Shown in pieces: positions 35,936-43,927 of a stretch of 53,212 bases of DNA. Numbering within the stretch: position 1 is the first letter of the stretch; each line of letters starts with the position of its first letter. The translations under genes were made by a program, and so were the position numbers. Origin of the DNA: Lachnospiraceae bacterium (lineage in GTDB: Bacteria > Bacillota > Clostridia > Lachnospirales > Lachnospiraceae); contig JAGAQU010000027.1 of assembly GCA_017622575.1 (NCBI GenBank), positions 1 to 53,212 on the forward strand, read 5' to 3'. Below the pieces are notes generated by a model. The model did no database searches. It worked only from the letters and a program-made list of their open reading frames with translations, and had not been told where the DNA came from.

Positions 35936-36862
35936 ATGAAAAAGAAATTAGCACTTATTCTCACAGCAGCCATGATCGCAGGTACTTTGACAGCTTGCGG
36001 CGGCAGCGCAGAGACAACAGCAGAGACAGAGACTGCTGCAGAGGCAACAGAAGCAACAGAAGATGAAACAGCAGCTGCAGAAGAGACAGCGGAAGCTGAC
36101 ACAGACGCAGAGGAGCAGACAGGTGAGTTACAGGTGATCACTGTAGCTGCAACAGCAGTACCTCACGCTGAGATTCTCGAAGCTGCAAAACCTTTACTGG
36201 CAGAGCAGGGATATGATTTACAGGTTACCGTATTTGATGATTATGTACAGCCCAACAATGTTGTAGAGTCAGGCGAGATCGATGCAAACTACTTCCAGCA
36301 CATTCCTTACCTTGAAAGCTTCAATGCTGAACAGGGAACACACCTTGTAAATGTAGGCGGTATTCACTATGAACCCTTCGGAATCTATGCAGGTACGGAA
36401 AGCGATCTTGCAAACATTTCTGACGGAGCTACCATTGCAGTTCCCAACGATACCACAAACGAAGCAAGAGCACTTCTTCTGCTTCAGGACAATGGTCTGA
36501 TCACTCTGGATGAAGATGCAGGTATCAATGCAACCATTCTTGATATTAAAGAGAACCCTCACAACATCGAGTTTGTTGAATTGGAAGCAGCTCAGGTTCC
36601 CAAGGTGCTCGGCGAGGTATCCTTCGCAGTTATCAATGGCAACTATGCACTGGATGCAGGCTTAAATGCAAAGACAGATGCCCTTGCAACAGAAACTTCC
36701 GATTCCCTTGCAGCGCAGACTTATGTTAATATTATCGCTGTAAAGGAAGGCAATGAAGAGAACGAAGGCGTTAAGGCTCTTGTAAATGTTCTTAAATCTG
36801 ATGAGATCAAGAAGTTCATCGAGGAAACCTACGAGGGTGCAGTTGTTCCTTTTGAGGGATAA
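35936..36862 (+). CDS. metQ: Methionine-binding lipoprotein (NlpA family)
   Basis: This 308-residue protein starts after AAAGGAGGAG. The lipobox LTACG (Cys near 21) is followed by an unusually long, nearly repeat-like Ala/Glu/Thr linker (about 25-62), then the NlpA domain. Diagnostic phrases are 'VFDDYVQPNNVVESGEIDANYFQHIPYL', 'GIHYEPFGIYAG', 'IAVPNDTTNEARALLLLQ' and 'FAVINGNYALDAGL'. It captures methionine for MetNI. Confidence 0.95.
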   Translation: MKKKLALILTAAMIAGTLTACGGSAETTAETETAAEATEATEDETAAAEETAEADTDAEEQTGELQVITVAATAVPHAEILEAAKPLLAEQGYDLQVTVFDDYVQPNNVVESGEIDANYFQHIPYLESFNAEQGTHLVNVGGIHYEPFGIYAGTESDLANISDGATIAVPNDTTNEARALLLLQDNGLITLDEDAGINATILDIKENPHNIEFVELEAAQVPKVLGEVSFAVINGNYALDAGLNAKTDALATETSDSLAAQTYVNIIAVKEGNEENEGVKALVNVLKSDEIKKFIEETYEGAVVPFEG

Positions 36863-36920
36863 GCGGGAACTCTCATCAGTGTGGATATCCTTAAAATAAT
36901 TGAATGATGGGAAATATCGG

Positions 36921-36952
36921 AAGCAGCCGGGACAAAATCCGGCTGCTTTTTT
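36921..36952 (+). terminator. Terminator of metNIQ
   Basis: AAGCAGCCGG (36921-36930) pairs perfectly with CCGGCTGCTT (36939-36948) around GACAAAAT, followed by six T. Confidence 0.93.
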
Positions 36953-37104
36953 GTTCAACAGAACGATGCGTAAAGTGTGCCGGTGTTTGGTGGTGTGCCT
37001 GGTAGCGCGCATTTATGAACCAGCAGAGAATTTAGAGGTTTCTTTTTGTAAAGATTGCATATATAATCAGATTATAAGACTTTTACAGAAAGAAGGATAA
37101 ACTC

Positions 37105-38313
37105 ATGGCAGAAAAGAGGATATTGTGCGGGATTTTCCTGCTGGCTCTATTGGCCGGCGTCGGTTGCGGGAAAACAGAAGAAATTGATGACTATGCAACC
37201 AATGCAGGATATGAGATAACCACAGAGGAAGCGGGTGAGAGCGATTCTGAGGAAACAGAAGAAGAGACAGATGATGCAACGGTCGGAATTCCCAAAGAGG
37301 AGATTAAAGTGGGAGTGCTGCATCTGACAGATCCGGCGGAGGGCAGCGGTTACACTTACACGCATGATCTGGGTATTCAGGGAATGCAGGCGAATCTGGG
37401 ACTTTCAGACGATCAGATCATACGGAAACTGAACGTTGCTGAGGATAAAGAGTCAACAGAAAAAGCGCTGCAGGAGTGCGTTGATGAGGGATGTAATATT
37501 ATATTTGGCACAAGCTGGGGCTATATGGAGCCGATGGCAGAATTTGCGGAAAAATATCCGGATGTTTATTTTTCGCATGGGACAGGCTACATGAGCAACG
37601 GAACAAACTTTAACAATTATTTTGGAAGAATTTATCAGGCAAGATACTTAAGCGGCATCGTAGCGGGTATGCAGACAAAAACAAATAAGATCGGATATGT
37701 GGCGGCAATGGATTCCTCAAACTCTGAGGTGACCGGAGGGATAGATGCGTTTGCAATCGGAATCGCTTCTGTCAATCCGGATGCAAAAATATATGTGAAG
37801 ATCACAAACAGCTGGTATGATCCGGAGGGAGAGGAAGCCGCGGCAAGAAAGCTCCTCGATATGGGCTGCGATGTGATGGCACAGCATTGTGATACTCCTT
37901 ATCCGCAGACGCTTGCTCAGGAAAAGGGCGTATACGGGATCGGCTATAATTCGGATATGAGCAAGGAAACGCCTGACTCTTGTTTGTGCAGTGTGATCTG
38001 GAACTGGAGTGCCTATTATACAGCCGCTGTTCAGAGCCTGATTGACGGAACGTGGGATGGCTCCAATTATTACGGAGGATTGGCAGATGGACTGGTGAAT
38101 ATTACTTCACTGGCGGATTTCTGTGCAGAGGGAACACAGGAGAAGGTGGACGAAATGAAAAATAAGATGCTTACCGGTGAATTTAATGTTTTCGACGGAG
38201 AACTGGAGACCAATACGGGAGAAATCATCGGCGAGGCTGGCGGAACACTGGATGATGCCACAATCACAGGCGGGATCAACTGGTACTACAAAAATGTGGA
38301 AATAGTGGAATAG
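37105..38313 (+). CDS. BMP-family (PnrA/Med-like) solute-binding lipoprotein
   Basis: This 402-residue protein starts after AGAAAGAAGGA. The lipobox is LLAGVGC (Cys near 22), with an acidic linker (about 25-62). The core matches basic-membrane-protein binding proteins: IKVGVLHLTDPAEGSGYTY at 65-85, 'NIIFGTSWGYMEPMAEFAEKYPDVYFSHGTGY', 'GRIYQARYLSGIVAGMQTKTNKIGYVAAMD' and 'CDVMAQHCDTPYPQTLAQEKGVYGIGYNSD'. The family usually binds nucleosides for an ABC importer, but none is encoded here. A chemoreceptor gene follows after 12 bp, so the protein may serve sensing (inference). Confidence 0.9.
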   Translation: MAEKRILCGIFLLALLAGVGCGKTEEIDDYATNAGYEITTEEAGESDSEETEEETDDATVGIPKEEIKVGVLHLTDPAEGSGYTYTHDLGIQGMQANLGLSDDQIIRKLNVAEDKESTEKALQECVDEGCNIIFGTSWGYMEPMAEFAEKYPDVYFSHGTGYMSNGTNFNNYFGRIYQARYLSGIVAGMQTKTNKIGYVAAMDSSNSEVTGGIDAFAIGIASVNPDAKIYVKITNSWYDPEGEEAAARKLLDMGCDVMAQHCDTPYPQTLAQEKGVYGIGYNSDMSKETPDSCLCSVIWNWSAYYTAAVQSLIDGTWDGSNYYGGLADGLVNITSLADFCAEGTQEKVDEMKNKMLTGEFNVFDGELETNTGEIIGEAGGTLDDATITGGINWYYKNVEIVE

Positions 38314-38325
38314 AGAGGACAGAAG

Positions 38326-40029
38326 ATGAAGTGGAATTTAAAGAAAAAGATGGTTTCTCTGGCAGTTGTCCCTGTTTTATTATTGGGACTGCTGATCATT
38401 GGTATTACGCTGACTACGGTGAAAAGCTCTCTGCTTGGTGAGATAAGAGAATCTCTTAAGGGAACAGCGTCTACAGCACTTGCGGCTTACGATCAGAATG
38501 CGGGAGATTACATAGAAGCCGCAAACGGAGATATCTGGAAGGGCGGATATAATATTTCCAAATCAGAGAGTCTTGTGGACGGTATCAAAGAAAATTCCGG
38601 TATGGATGTTACCTTCTTTTATGGAGATAAACGTATCATGACGTCGGCAATGGATGAAAGCGGTGAACGTATCTTGGGATCGCCGGCAGGAAGCATCGTG
38701 GCTGACAAGGTATTGAAGCAGGGCGAGGAGTACTTCAGCCAGTCGGTATCACTTGACGGAACCATGAATTATGGATATTATGTGCCGGTGTATCAGAAGG
38801 GAAATGATGCGCCCATCGGAATGGTTTTCGCAGGTGTTAATAAATCGGTAAAGGATAAAGCCGTCAATCAGATTATTTATACCATCATCATTGCGATTGC
38901 AGCGGTTATGATCCTCTGCAGTATTATGGCGGTGCTGATCGCCGGGTCATTGACCAGAGATCTGAAGCAGAGTATCGGTCTGGTGGAAACCGTGGCAAAG
39001 GGTGATCTTGGAGTGGAAGTAAATGCAGGATTGCTTCGCAGAAAGGATGAGATCGGAGATCTGTCCAGGGCACTGCAGCTTTTGAAAAATGAACTGGGGA
39101 ATATCATTACACAGATCACTTCAAATGTAAGTGAGATACTTGCTGCCGCCGAAACACTGGGAGCTACTGCAAGGGAAACAACAGCAGCCATGCATGGTGT
39201 GGGAAATGCGGTAAATATCATTACAGACAGTGCGGCCAGACAGGCAAAGAGCTCTCAGAGCGCTTCGGAAAATGTAACGGATATGGGAGAAAAGATTTCC
39301 AGAACAGCAGAGGAAGTCAATGTGCTCAATGAAAATGCTGCTTGGATGCAGAGCTCAAGTGAGAGTGCGGCAAAGACCATGAAAGAGCTGCAAAACATTA
39401 ATGATGAAGTGCAGAAGTCTGTGGCACTGATCACAGAGCAGACCAATCAGACCAACAGCTCCGCACAGAAGATACGGGAAGCAGCGTCCATTATCGCTGA
39501 TATTGCTGAGGAAACAAATCTGCTTTCTTTAAATGCCAGCATTGAGGCCGCCAGAGCCGGAGAAAGCGGGCGAGGCTTCGCCGTGGTGGCAGCACAGATT
39601 CAGAAGCTGGCGGAGCAATCCAATCAATCCAGCAGTGAGATCGAGGAAGTGATTGCAAGACTGATAGAAGATTCCGATAAAGCAGTTTCCACCATGCAGT
39701 ATGTGCAAAAGATCATAGATGAGCAAAATGAAAATATGCTTCATACGGAAGAAATTGTAGGAGAGGTTACGAAAGGAATCGACATCTCTCTTAAGAGTAT
39801 CGGACAGATTGGAAATGCCGCGAAGGAACTTGAGATTTCCAGAAATCAAATTGTGCAGACAGTGGATGATCTTTCTGAAATTGCAAGACAAAATGAGCAG
39901 ACCACCTGTGAAACCAATGAGACAACAGGGGAAGTGATAGGCAGTTTTGAACAGGTAGAGGAGAGTGCTGAGAGATTGAAGGAAATTGCCCGTGAACTGG
40001 CAGGAAGTATGGAGCATTTCCGGATGTAA
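38326..40029 (+). CDS. Methyl-accepting chemotaxis protein
   Basis: This 567-residue chemoreceptor has a first membrane helix at about residues 10-31, a periplasm-type sensor of sCache kind (about 35-180, with 'YNISKSESLVDGIKENSGMDVTFFYGDKRI'), a second helix at about 183-207, a HAMP domain (about 208-260) and the signalling coiled coil. Its tip (EETNLLSLNASIEAARAGES and GRGFAVVAAQ, about 395-425) is fully conserved. Starting 12 bp after the BMP lipoprotein, it probably shares its transcript and may receive that protein as ligand carrier. Confidence 0.93.
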   Translation: MKWNLKKKMVSLAVVPVLLLGLLIIGITLTTVKSSLLGEIRESLKGTASTALAAYDQNAGDYIEAANGDIWKGGYNISKSESLVDGIKENSGMDVTFFYGDKRIMTSAMDESGERILGSPAGSIVADKVLKQGEEYFSQSVSLDGTMNYGYYVPVYQKGNDAPIGMVFAGVNKSVKDKAVNQIIYTIIIAIAAVMILCSIMAVLIAGSLTRDLKQSIGLVETVAKGDLGVEVNAGLLRRKDEIGDLSRALQLLKNELGNIITQITSNVSEILAAAETLGATARETTAAMHGVGNAVNIITDSAARQAKSSQSASENVTDMGEKISRTAEEVNVLNENAAWMQSSSESAAKTMKELQNINDEVQKSVALITEQTNQTNSSAQKIREAASIIADIAEETNLLSLNASIEAARAGESGRGFAVVAAQIQKLAEQSNQSSSEIEEVIARLIEDSDKAVSTMQYVQKIIDEQNENMLHTEEIVGEVTKGIDISLKSIGQIGNAAKELEISRNQIVQTVDDLSEIARQNEQTTCETNETTGEVIGSFEQVEESAERLKEIARELAGSMEHFRM

Positions 40030-40052
40030 AGTCAGGTGTGTAATCCGGATAA

Positions 40053-40334
40053 AAAATAACGGAAAACCTTTCCTTTTGGAGCAGGGGGCTTCAGCCCTCT
40101 GCTGAACTATCAAGGCTCGGGGTGAAGCCGGAATATCAGAATCAGGGAATTGCCAGGCTGCTTTTGCAATATGGCATGGAGGAGCTGCGCCATCAGGGCA
40201 AGAAAAGTGTGCATTTTCCGGTTTGCAAGGCAAATCAGAAGGCAATCCGCTCTTATGATAAACTGCATTTTGACGTGGTAGGAGAGTGCAGCATGTATGG
40301 AGAAGAATGGTGGTGTTATGAGAAGAAATTGTAA
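40053..40334 (+). pseudogene. GNAT acetyltransferase C-terminal remnant
   Basis: The frame reads from a stop at 40050 through about 93 codons. Its second half is a clear GNAT acetyl-CoA site and C-terminus: VKPEYQNQGIARLLLQYG (motif A, Q..GIA), then CKANQKAIRSYDKLHFDVVGE (motif B). The N-terminal half of the normal domain (about 60-70 residues) is missing, and no ribosome site or proper start precedes it. It sits between the chemoreceptor and the LacI promoter and is most likely a dead fragment. A 10-bp GC-rich hairpin at 40080-40103 falls inside it. Confidence 0.7.
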
Positions 40335-40363
40335 AACTCCACTGTAAATAGGCAAGATAGTAT

Positions 40364-40411
40364 TTGACAGTAAACAATGTTGGTGATAATATATAGTTAA
40401 CACGTGTTAAC
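40364..40411 (+). promoter_or_regulatory. Promoter and perfect palindromic operator of the LacI-xylB operon
   Basis: A TTGACA box (40364-40369) and TAATAT (40387-40392) lie 17 bp apart. The 16-bp perfect palindrome GTTAACACGTGTTAAC (40396-40411) covers the expected start site. The central CG and dyad form are those of LacI/GalR-family operators. It should be bound by the regulator encoded 20 bp downstream. Confidence 0.85.
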
Positions 40412-40431
40412 AACTGCTGGATGAGGAAAAA

Positions 40432-41484
40432 ATGGAAGAACTATCACGAATGACATTGGAGGATATATCCAAAGAAATAGGGATATCACGCACAACAATA
40501 TACAAAGTGCTCAAAAACAAAGGCAATGTCAGTGAAGAGACCTGCCGCATTGTTAACGAAGCACTTGAAAGGTATCATTACGTACAGAACAGAAATGCCA
40601 GAAACCTTGCCATGAACAGGCATTATACCATCGGCTATGTGGGATTCCGGTCAAAGAGCGCCAACTACTTTTCCACAGAAGTGGGAAAGGGGTTGAAACG
40701 GGCGGTAAAAGAATTCGGCGATGATGGACTTTCCCTCCTGACTTCCGAGTTTGATGTGGAAAATCCACGGGAGCAGCTTTCTGCTGTGGAGGAAATGCTG
40801 AAGCAGGGCGTAACCAGTTTTGTTCTTGCCTATTCCCATGAAGAGGTGATTCGGGAGATCCTTGAAAAGCTAAAAGCACGGGATTGTCTTGTGGTGCTCC
40901 TCAGCCGTGATGTGGAAAAATGGGAAGACAGTTATTATGTTGGTGTGGATTATTACAGAAGCGGAAGGCTGGCAGCAGAGCTTCTCGGAAAGATGCTTCC
41001 TGATGGCGGCAAAGTATTTGTACCTGTGACACCGGAGTATCAGACCAATCGTGACGTGGTGTCCAGAATACGGGGCTTTCAGGATAAGATCGGAGAATAC
41101 CCTGAAGTGGAAGTTCTCCCTGTGGCATATGGTCTGATGGAGGAAAAGGACATTTACGAAGCAACGGAAGGCTGCATCAGGAGCGAAAAAGAACTGAAAG
41201 GAATTTATGATCTGACTTACAGACCGGATGTGATCGGCAGAGTGCTGAACGATCTTGGACGAAAGGACATCCGGCTGGTGGGCTTTGACCTCTTTGATGA
41301 GATCAGAGGTTATGTGCAGGATTCCACCATCGATGCGGTGATTTATCAGGATCTGAATCAGCAGGCCTATCTTGCGGTCAAAATCCTGTTTGATGAAATG
41401 TGTTACGGAAAGTGCAAGGAGGAGAAGAAGCGCTACTCCAAGCTTGAGGTCATCATGCAGGAAAACATACAGGATTTTAAATAA
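40432..41484 (+). CDS. LacI-family transcriptional regulator
   Basis: This 350-residue regulator has an N-terminal helix-turn-helix at about residues 7-30 (LEDISKEIGISRTTIYKVLK), a hinge helix near 45-60 (NARNLAMN), and a periplasmic-binding-protein-like sensor domain. The sensor includes 'GYVGFRSKSANYFSTEVGKGLKRA' and 'VGVDYYRSGRLAAELLGKML', where a sugar would bind. The operon downstream is a sugar kinase/isomerase set. It probably represses its own operon through the palindrome at 40396-40411 and is relieved by the sugar or its phosphate. Confidence 0.93.
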   Translation: MEELSRMTLEDISKEIGISRTTIYKVLKNKGNVSEETCRIVNEALERYHYVQNRNARNLAMNRHYTIGYVGFRSKSANYFSTEVGKGLKRAVKEFGDDGLSLLTSEFDVENPREQLSAVEEMLKQGVTSFVLAYSHEEVIREILEKLKARDCLVVLLSRDVEKWEDSYYVGVDYYRSGRLAAELLGKMLPDGGKVFVPVTPEYQTNRDVVSRIRGFQDKIGEYPEVEVLPVAYGLMEEKDIYEATEGCIRSEKELKGIYDLTYRPDVIGRVLNDLGRKDIRLVGFDLFDEIRGYVQDSTIDAVIYQDLNQQAYLAVKILFDEMCYGKCKEEKKRYSKLEVIMQENIQDFK

Positions 41485-41509
41485 ACTATTCTATATAAGG
41501 AGGGTTATG

Positions 41510-42979
41510 ATGTTATACATAGGTATTGATTTAGGAACCAGTGCAGTAAAACTGCTGCTGATGGACGGGGAAGGAAAGATTCAGAAGATCGTTTCCAAAG
41601 AATATCCGCTCTATTTTCCCCATCCCGGCTGGTCAGAACAAAAGCCCGAGGACTGGTACACCCAGGTGATCGCCGGTATGAAGGAGCTGATCGCGGAGGC
41701 AGACAAGTCAAGGATTGCAGGTATCAGCTTCGGCGGACAGATGCACGGACTTGTCATTCTGGATAGGGACGACAATGTGATCCGTCCTGCTATTCTCTGG
41801 AACGACGGAAGAACTTACGAGGAATGCGATTATCTCAACAATGTGATCGGTAAGGATAAGCTTTCCGAGTATACCGCAAATATTTCCTTCACCGGATTTA
41901 CGGCGCCCAAGATTCTCTGGGTAAAGAACAAGGAACCCGAGAATTTTGCAAAGATCGTGAAGATCATGCTTCCGAAGGACTATATTGCATACAAGCTTAC
42001 AGGAGTAAACTGCACCGATGTTTCCGATGCTTCCGGTATGCTTCTTATGGATGTGAAGAACCGCTGCTGGTCAAAGGAAATGTGCGACATCTGCGGAATT
42101 AAGGAAGAGATGCTTCCGAAGCTCTATGAAAGCTATGATTGTGTGGGTACCGTGACGAAGGAAATTGCAGCAGAGCTTGGCATTCCGGAAAACGTCAAGG
42201 TGGCAGCAGGTGCAGGCGACAATGCGGCAGCTGCAGTGGGAACCGGTACGGTAGGAGACGGAATGTGCAATATTTCTCTCGGTACCAGTGGAACCATCTT
42301 TATTTCTTCTAAGAATTTTGGCGTGGATAAATATAATGCACTTCACGCGTTTGCACACGCCGATGGTCATTATCACCTCATGGGATGTATGCTCAGCGCA
42401 GCTTCCTGCAATAAATGGTGGATGGAAGACATCATCGGAACAGACAAATACAGTGAGGAACAAAAGGGAATTGAGAAGCTTGGCGAGAACCATGTTTACT
42501 TCCTGCCTTATCTGATGGGCGAGCGTTCCCCTCATAATAATCCCAATGCCAGAGGTACCTTTATCGGCATGACCATGGATACCAGCAGAGCCGATATGAC
42601 GCAGGCTGTTCTCGAGGGCGTTGCTTTTGCACTCCGTGATTCCTTTGAGGTAGCAAAATCCCTTGGAATTAAAATTGAGAGAACCAAGATCTGCGGCGGC
42701 GGTGCCAAGAGTCCTCTCTGGAAAAAGATGATCGCCAACATCTTAAACCTGAAGGTGGATGTGATCGAAAGCGAAGAAGGCCCTGCTCTCGGAGGTGCCA
42801 TGCTGGCAGCAGTTGCCTGCGGTGAATATGCAAATGTGGAGGAAGCGGCAGCAAAGATTGTGAAGATCATTGATACGGTAGAGCCGGAGCCTGAACTGGT
42901 GGCTAAATATGAAGAGCGTTATCAGCAGTTTAAGCAGATTTATCCTGCCTGCAAGCCGCTGTTCGATATCATTAAGTAA
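41510..42979 (+). CDS. xylB: Xylulokinase-type FGGY sugar kinase
   Basis: This protein has 489 residues from the second ATG of an ATGATG pair (41510), 5 nt after AAGGAGGG. GIDLGTSAVK (4-13) is the first phosphate loop, GQMHGLVILD near 75-85 is the xylulokinase signature, and AGAGDNAAAAVG near 233-244 carries the catalytic Asp equivalent to D233 of E. coli XylB. KICGGGAKSPLW near 395 is the adenosine site. It likely phosphorylates the ketose made by the isomerase encoded downstream. Xylulose is the best guess, but related ketopentoses are possible because the partner isomerase is not XylA. Confidence 0.88.
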   Translation: MLYIGIDLGTSAVKLLLMDGEGKIQKIVSKEYPLYFPHPGWSEQKPEDWYTQVIAGMKELIAEADKSRIAGISFGGQMHGLVILDRDDNVIRPAILWNDGRTYEECDYLNNVIGKDKLSEYTANISFTGFTAPKILWVKNKEPENFAKIVKIMLPKDYIAYKLTGVNCTDVSDASGMLLMDVKNRCWSKEMCDICGIKEEMLPKLYESYDCVGTVTKEIAAELGIPENVKVAAGAGDNAAAAVGTGTVGDGMCNISLGTSGTIFISSKNFGVDKYNALHAFAHADGHYHLMGCMLSAASCNKWWMEDIIGTDKYSEEQKGIEKLGENHVYFLPYLMGERSPHNNPNARGTFIGMTMDTSRADMTQAVLEGVAFALRDSFEVAKSLGIKIERTKICGGGAKSPLWKKMIANILNLKVDVIESEEGPALGGAMLAAVACGEYANVEEAAAKIVKIIDTVEPEPELVAKYEERYQQFKQIYPACKPLFDIIK

Positions 42980-43034
42980 AGCACCCGGCAGTAAGCGGGT
43001 ATCAATCACATAAAAAATAAGAAGGGAGAATAAG

Positions 43035-43655
43035 ATGAAGGTTTACAGTGTAACGGATGAAAAATTCAGGAAATATGGCAGAGTCGTAAAGAACGTTGAT
43101 TTTACGGAGCTTGTAAGGGCAATGGATGAAACGCCCTGTCCCGATGATGTGGTTTATGTGCCGGGGGATGCTGCTCTCGAAGCACTTCCGGTTATGAAGG
43201 AGCTGACAGACAAGACATACGGAGAGCTGGCTGTTCAGGTTGGATACTGCAACGGACATAACTGTATGTTAAATGCCCTTGAGTATCACAGAAGCTCAGA
43301 GATCAACGTGGCAGCTACCGATGCTGTCCTGATGCTGGGTTGCCAGCAGGACATCACCGATGATTTTACCTATGACACCTCTAAGGTGGAAGCATTTTTG
43401 ATCCCTGCGGGAACGGCGGTGGAGGTTTATGCCACAACACTTCACTATGCACCCTGCAGCGTGGACGGTGCAGGCTTTAAGGTAGTGGTTGTTCTGCCCA
43501 AGGGAACCAATCTGGAGCTTGAGGCAAAGCATGAAGGCGGTGAGGACGCACACCTGACAGCAAAGAACAAATGGCTTCTCGGTCATCCCGAAGGAGGATT
43601 GCCGGAAGGAAGTCCTATGGGACTTGTGGGGAAGAACCTCAATATCAATGAGTAG
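43035..43655 (+). CDS. DUF4867 family protein, cupin-like, sugar operon
   Basis: This 206-residue soluble protein starts after AAGGGAGAA. It resembles the DUF4867 family: 'ELAVQVGYCNGHNCMLNALEYHRSSEINVAATDAVLMLGCQQDI', 'KVEAFLIPAGTAVEVYATTLHYAPCSV', and a C-terminal 'KNKWLLGHPEG'. The regular strands and the conserved His and Glu residues (GHN, EYHRSSE, LHYAP) suit a small cupin-like barrel that could bind a sugar or metal (inference). Its place between kinase and isomerase suggests an epimerase/mutarotase-like or lyase role. Function is not established to my knowledge. Confidence 0.75.
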   Translation: MKVYSVTDEKFRKYGRVVKNVDFTELVRAMDETPCPDDVVYVPGDAALEALPVMKELTDKTYGELAVQVGYCNGHNCMLNALEYHRSSEINVAATDAVLMLGCQQDITDDFTYDTSKVEAFLIPAGTAVEVYATTLHYAPCSVDGAGFKVVVVLPKGTNLELEAKHEGGEDAHLTAKNKWLLGHPEGGLPEGSPMGLVGKNLNINE

Positions 43656-43702
43656 TTTGATGTCAGATCAAAGGGTATAAAGAATATTGAGTTGCCATCA
43701 CA

Positions 43703-43840
43703 CATAAAAATGATTGTGGCTCATGTGCACTTTACGTTCCGATGAGTCTCTAATACTAAAAACGTGTTCAGCAAAGGCTTCCACGTTTTTATGAGTCTCA
43801 TCTACACAGTGCACAAAATCGCCATCAACTCATTTTTATG
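43703..43840. repeat. Structured palindromic element, copy B
   Basis: Second copy of the element at 33745-33904. Outer stem: CATAAAAATGA (43703-43713) with TCATTTTTATG (43830-43840). Inner stems: TGGC/GCCA; GTGCAC at 43725-43730 and 43809-43814; GATGAG (43741) with CTCATC (43797); AAAAACGTG (43758) with CACGTTTTT (43782); apical TTCAGC..GCTTC. Relative to copy A all stem offsets are the same (16, 33, 57, 72, 84 nt from the first GTGCAC), while paired bases change together (C-G here, T-A there). It lies 88 bp before the isomerase gene. Confidence 0.75.
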
Positions 43841-43927
43841 CAGTATGGTAATGAAAATTCATTCATGCTCTTTGATTTATACATCATGAGAGTTACTAAA
43901 TATATATTAAGTAGGAGGATGTTTCAA

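Noticed and set aside
40080..40103. GC-rich 10-bp hairpin with UUCA loop after the chemoreceptor gene
   Set aside because: It has no T run and lies inside the coding remnant of the GNAT gene, so it is more likely chance or former coding sequence than a terminator.
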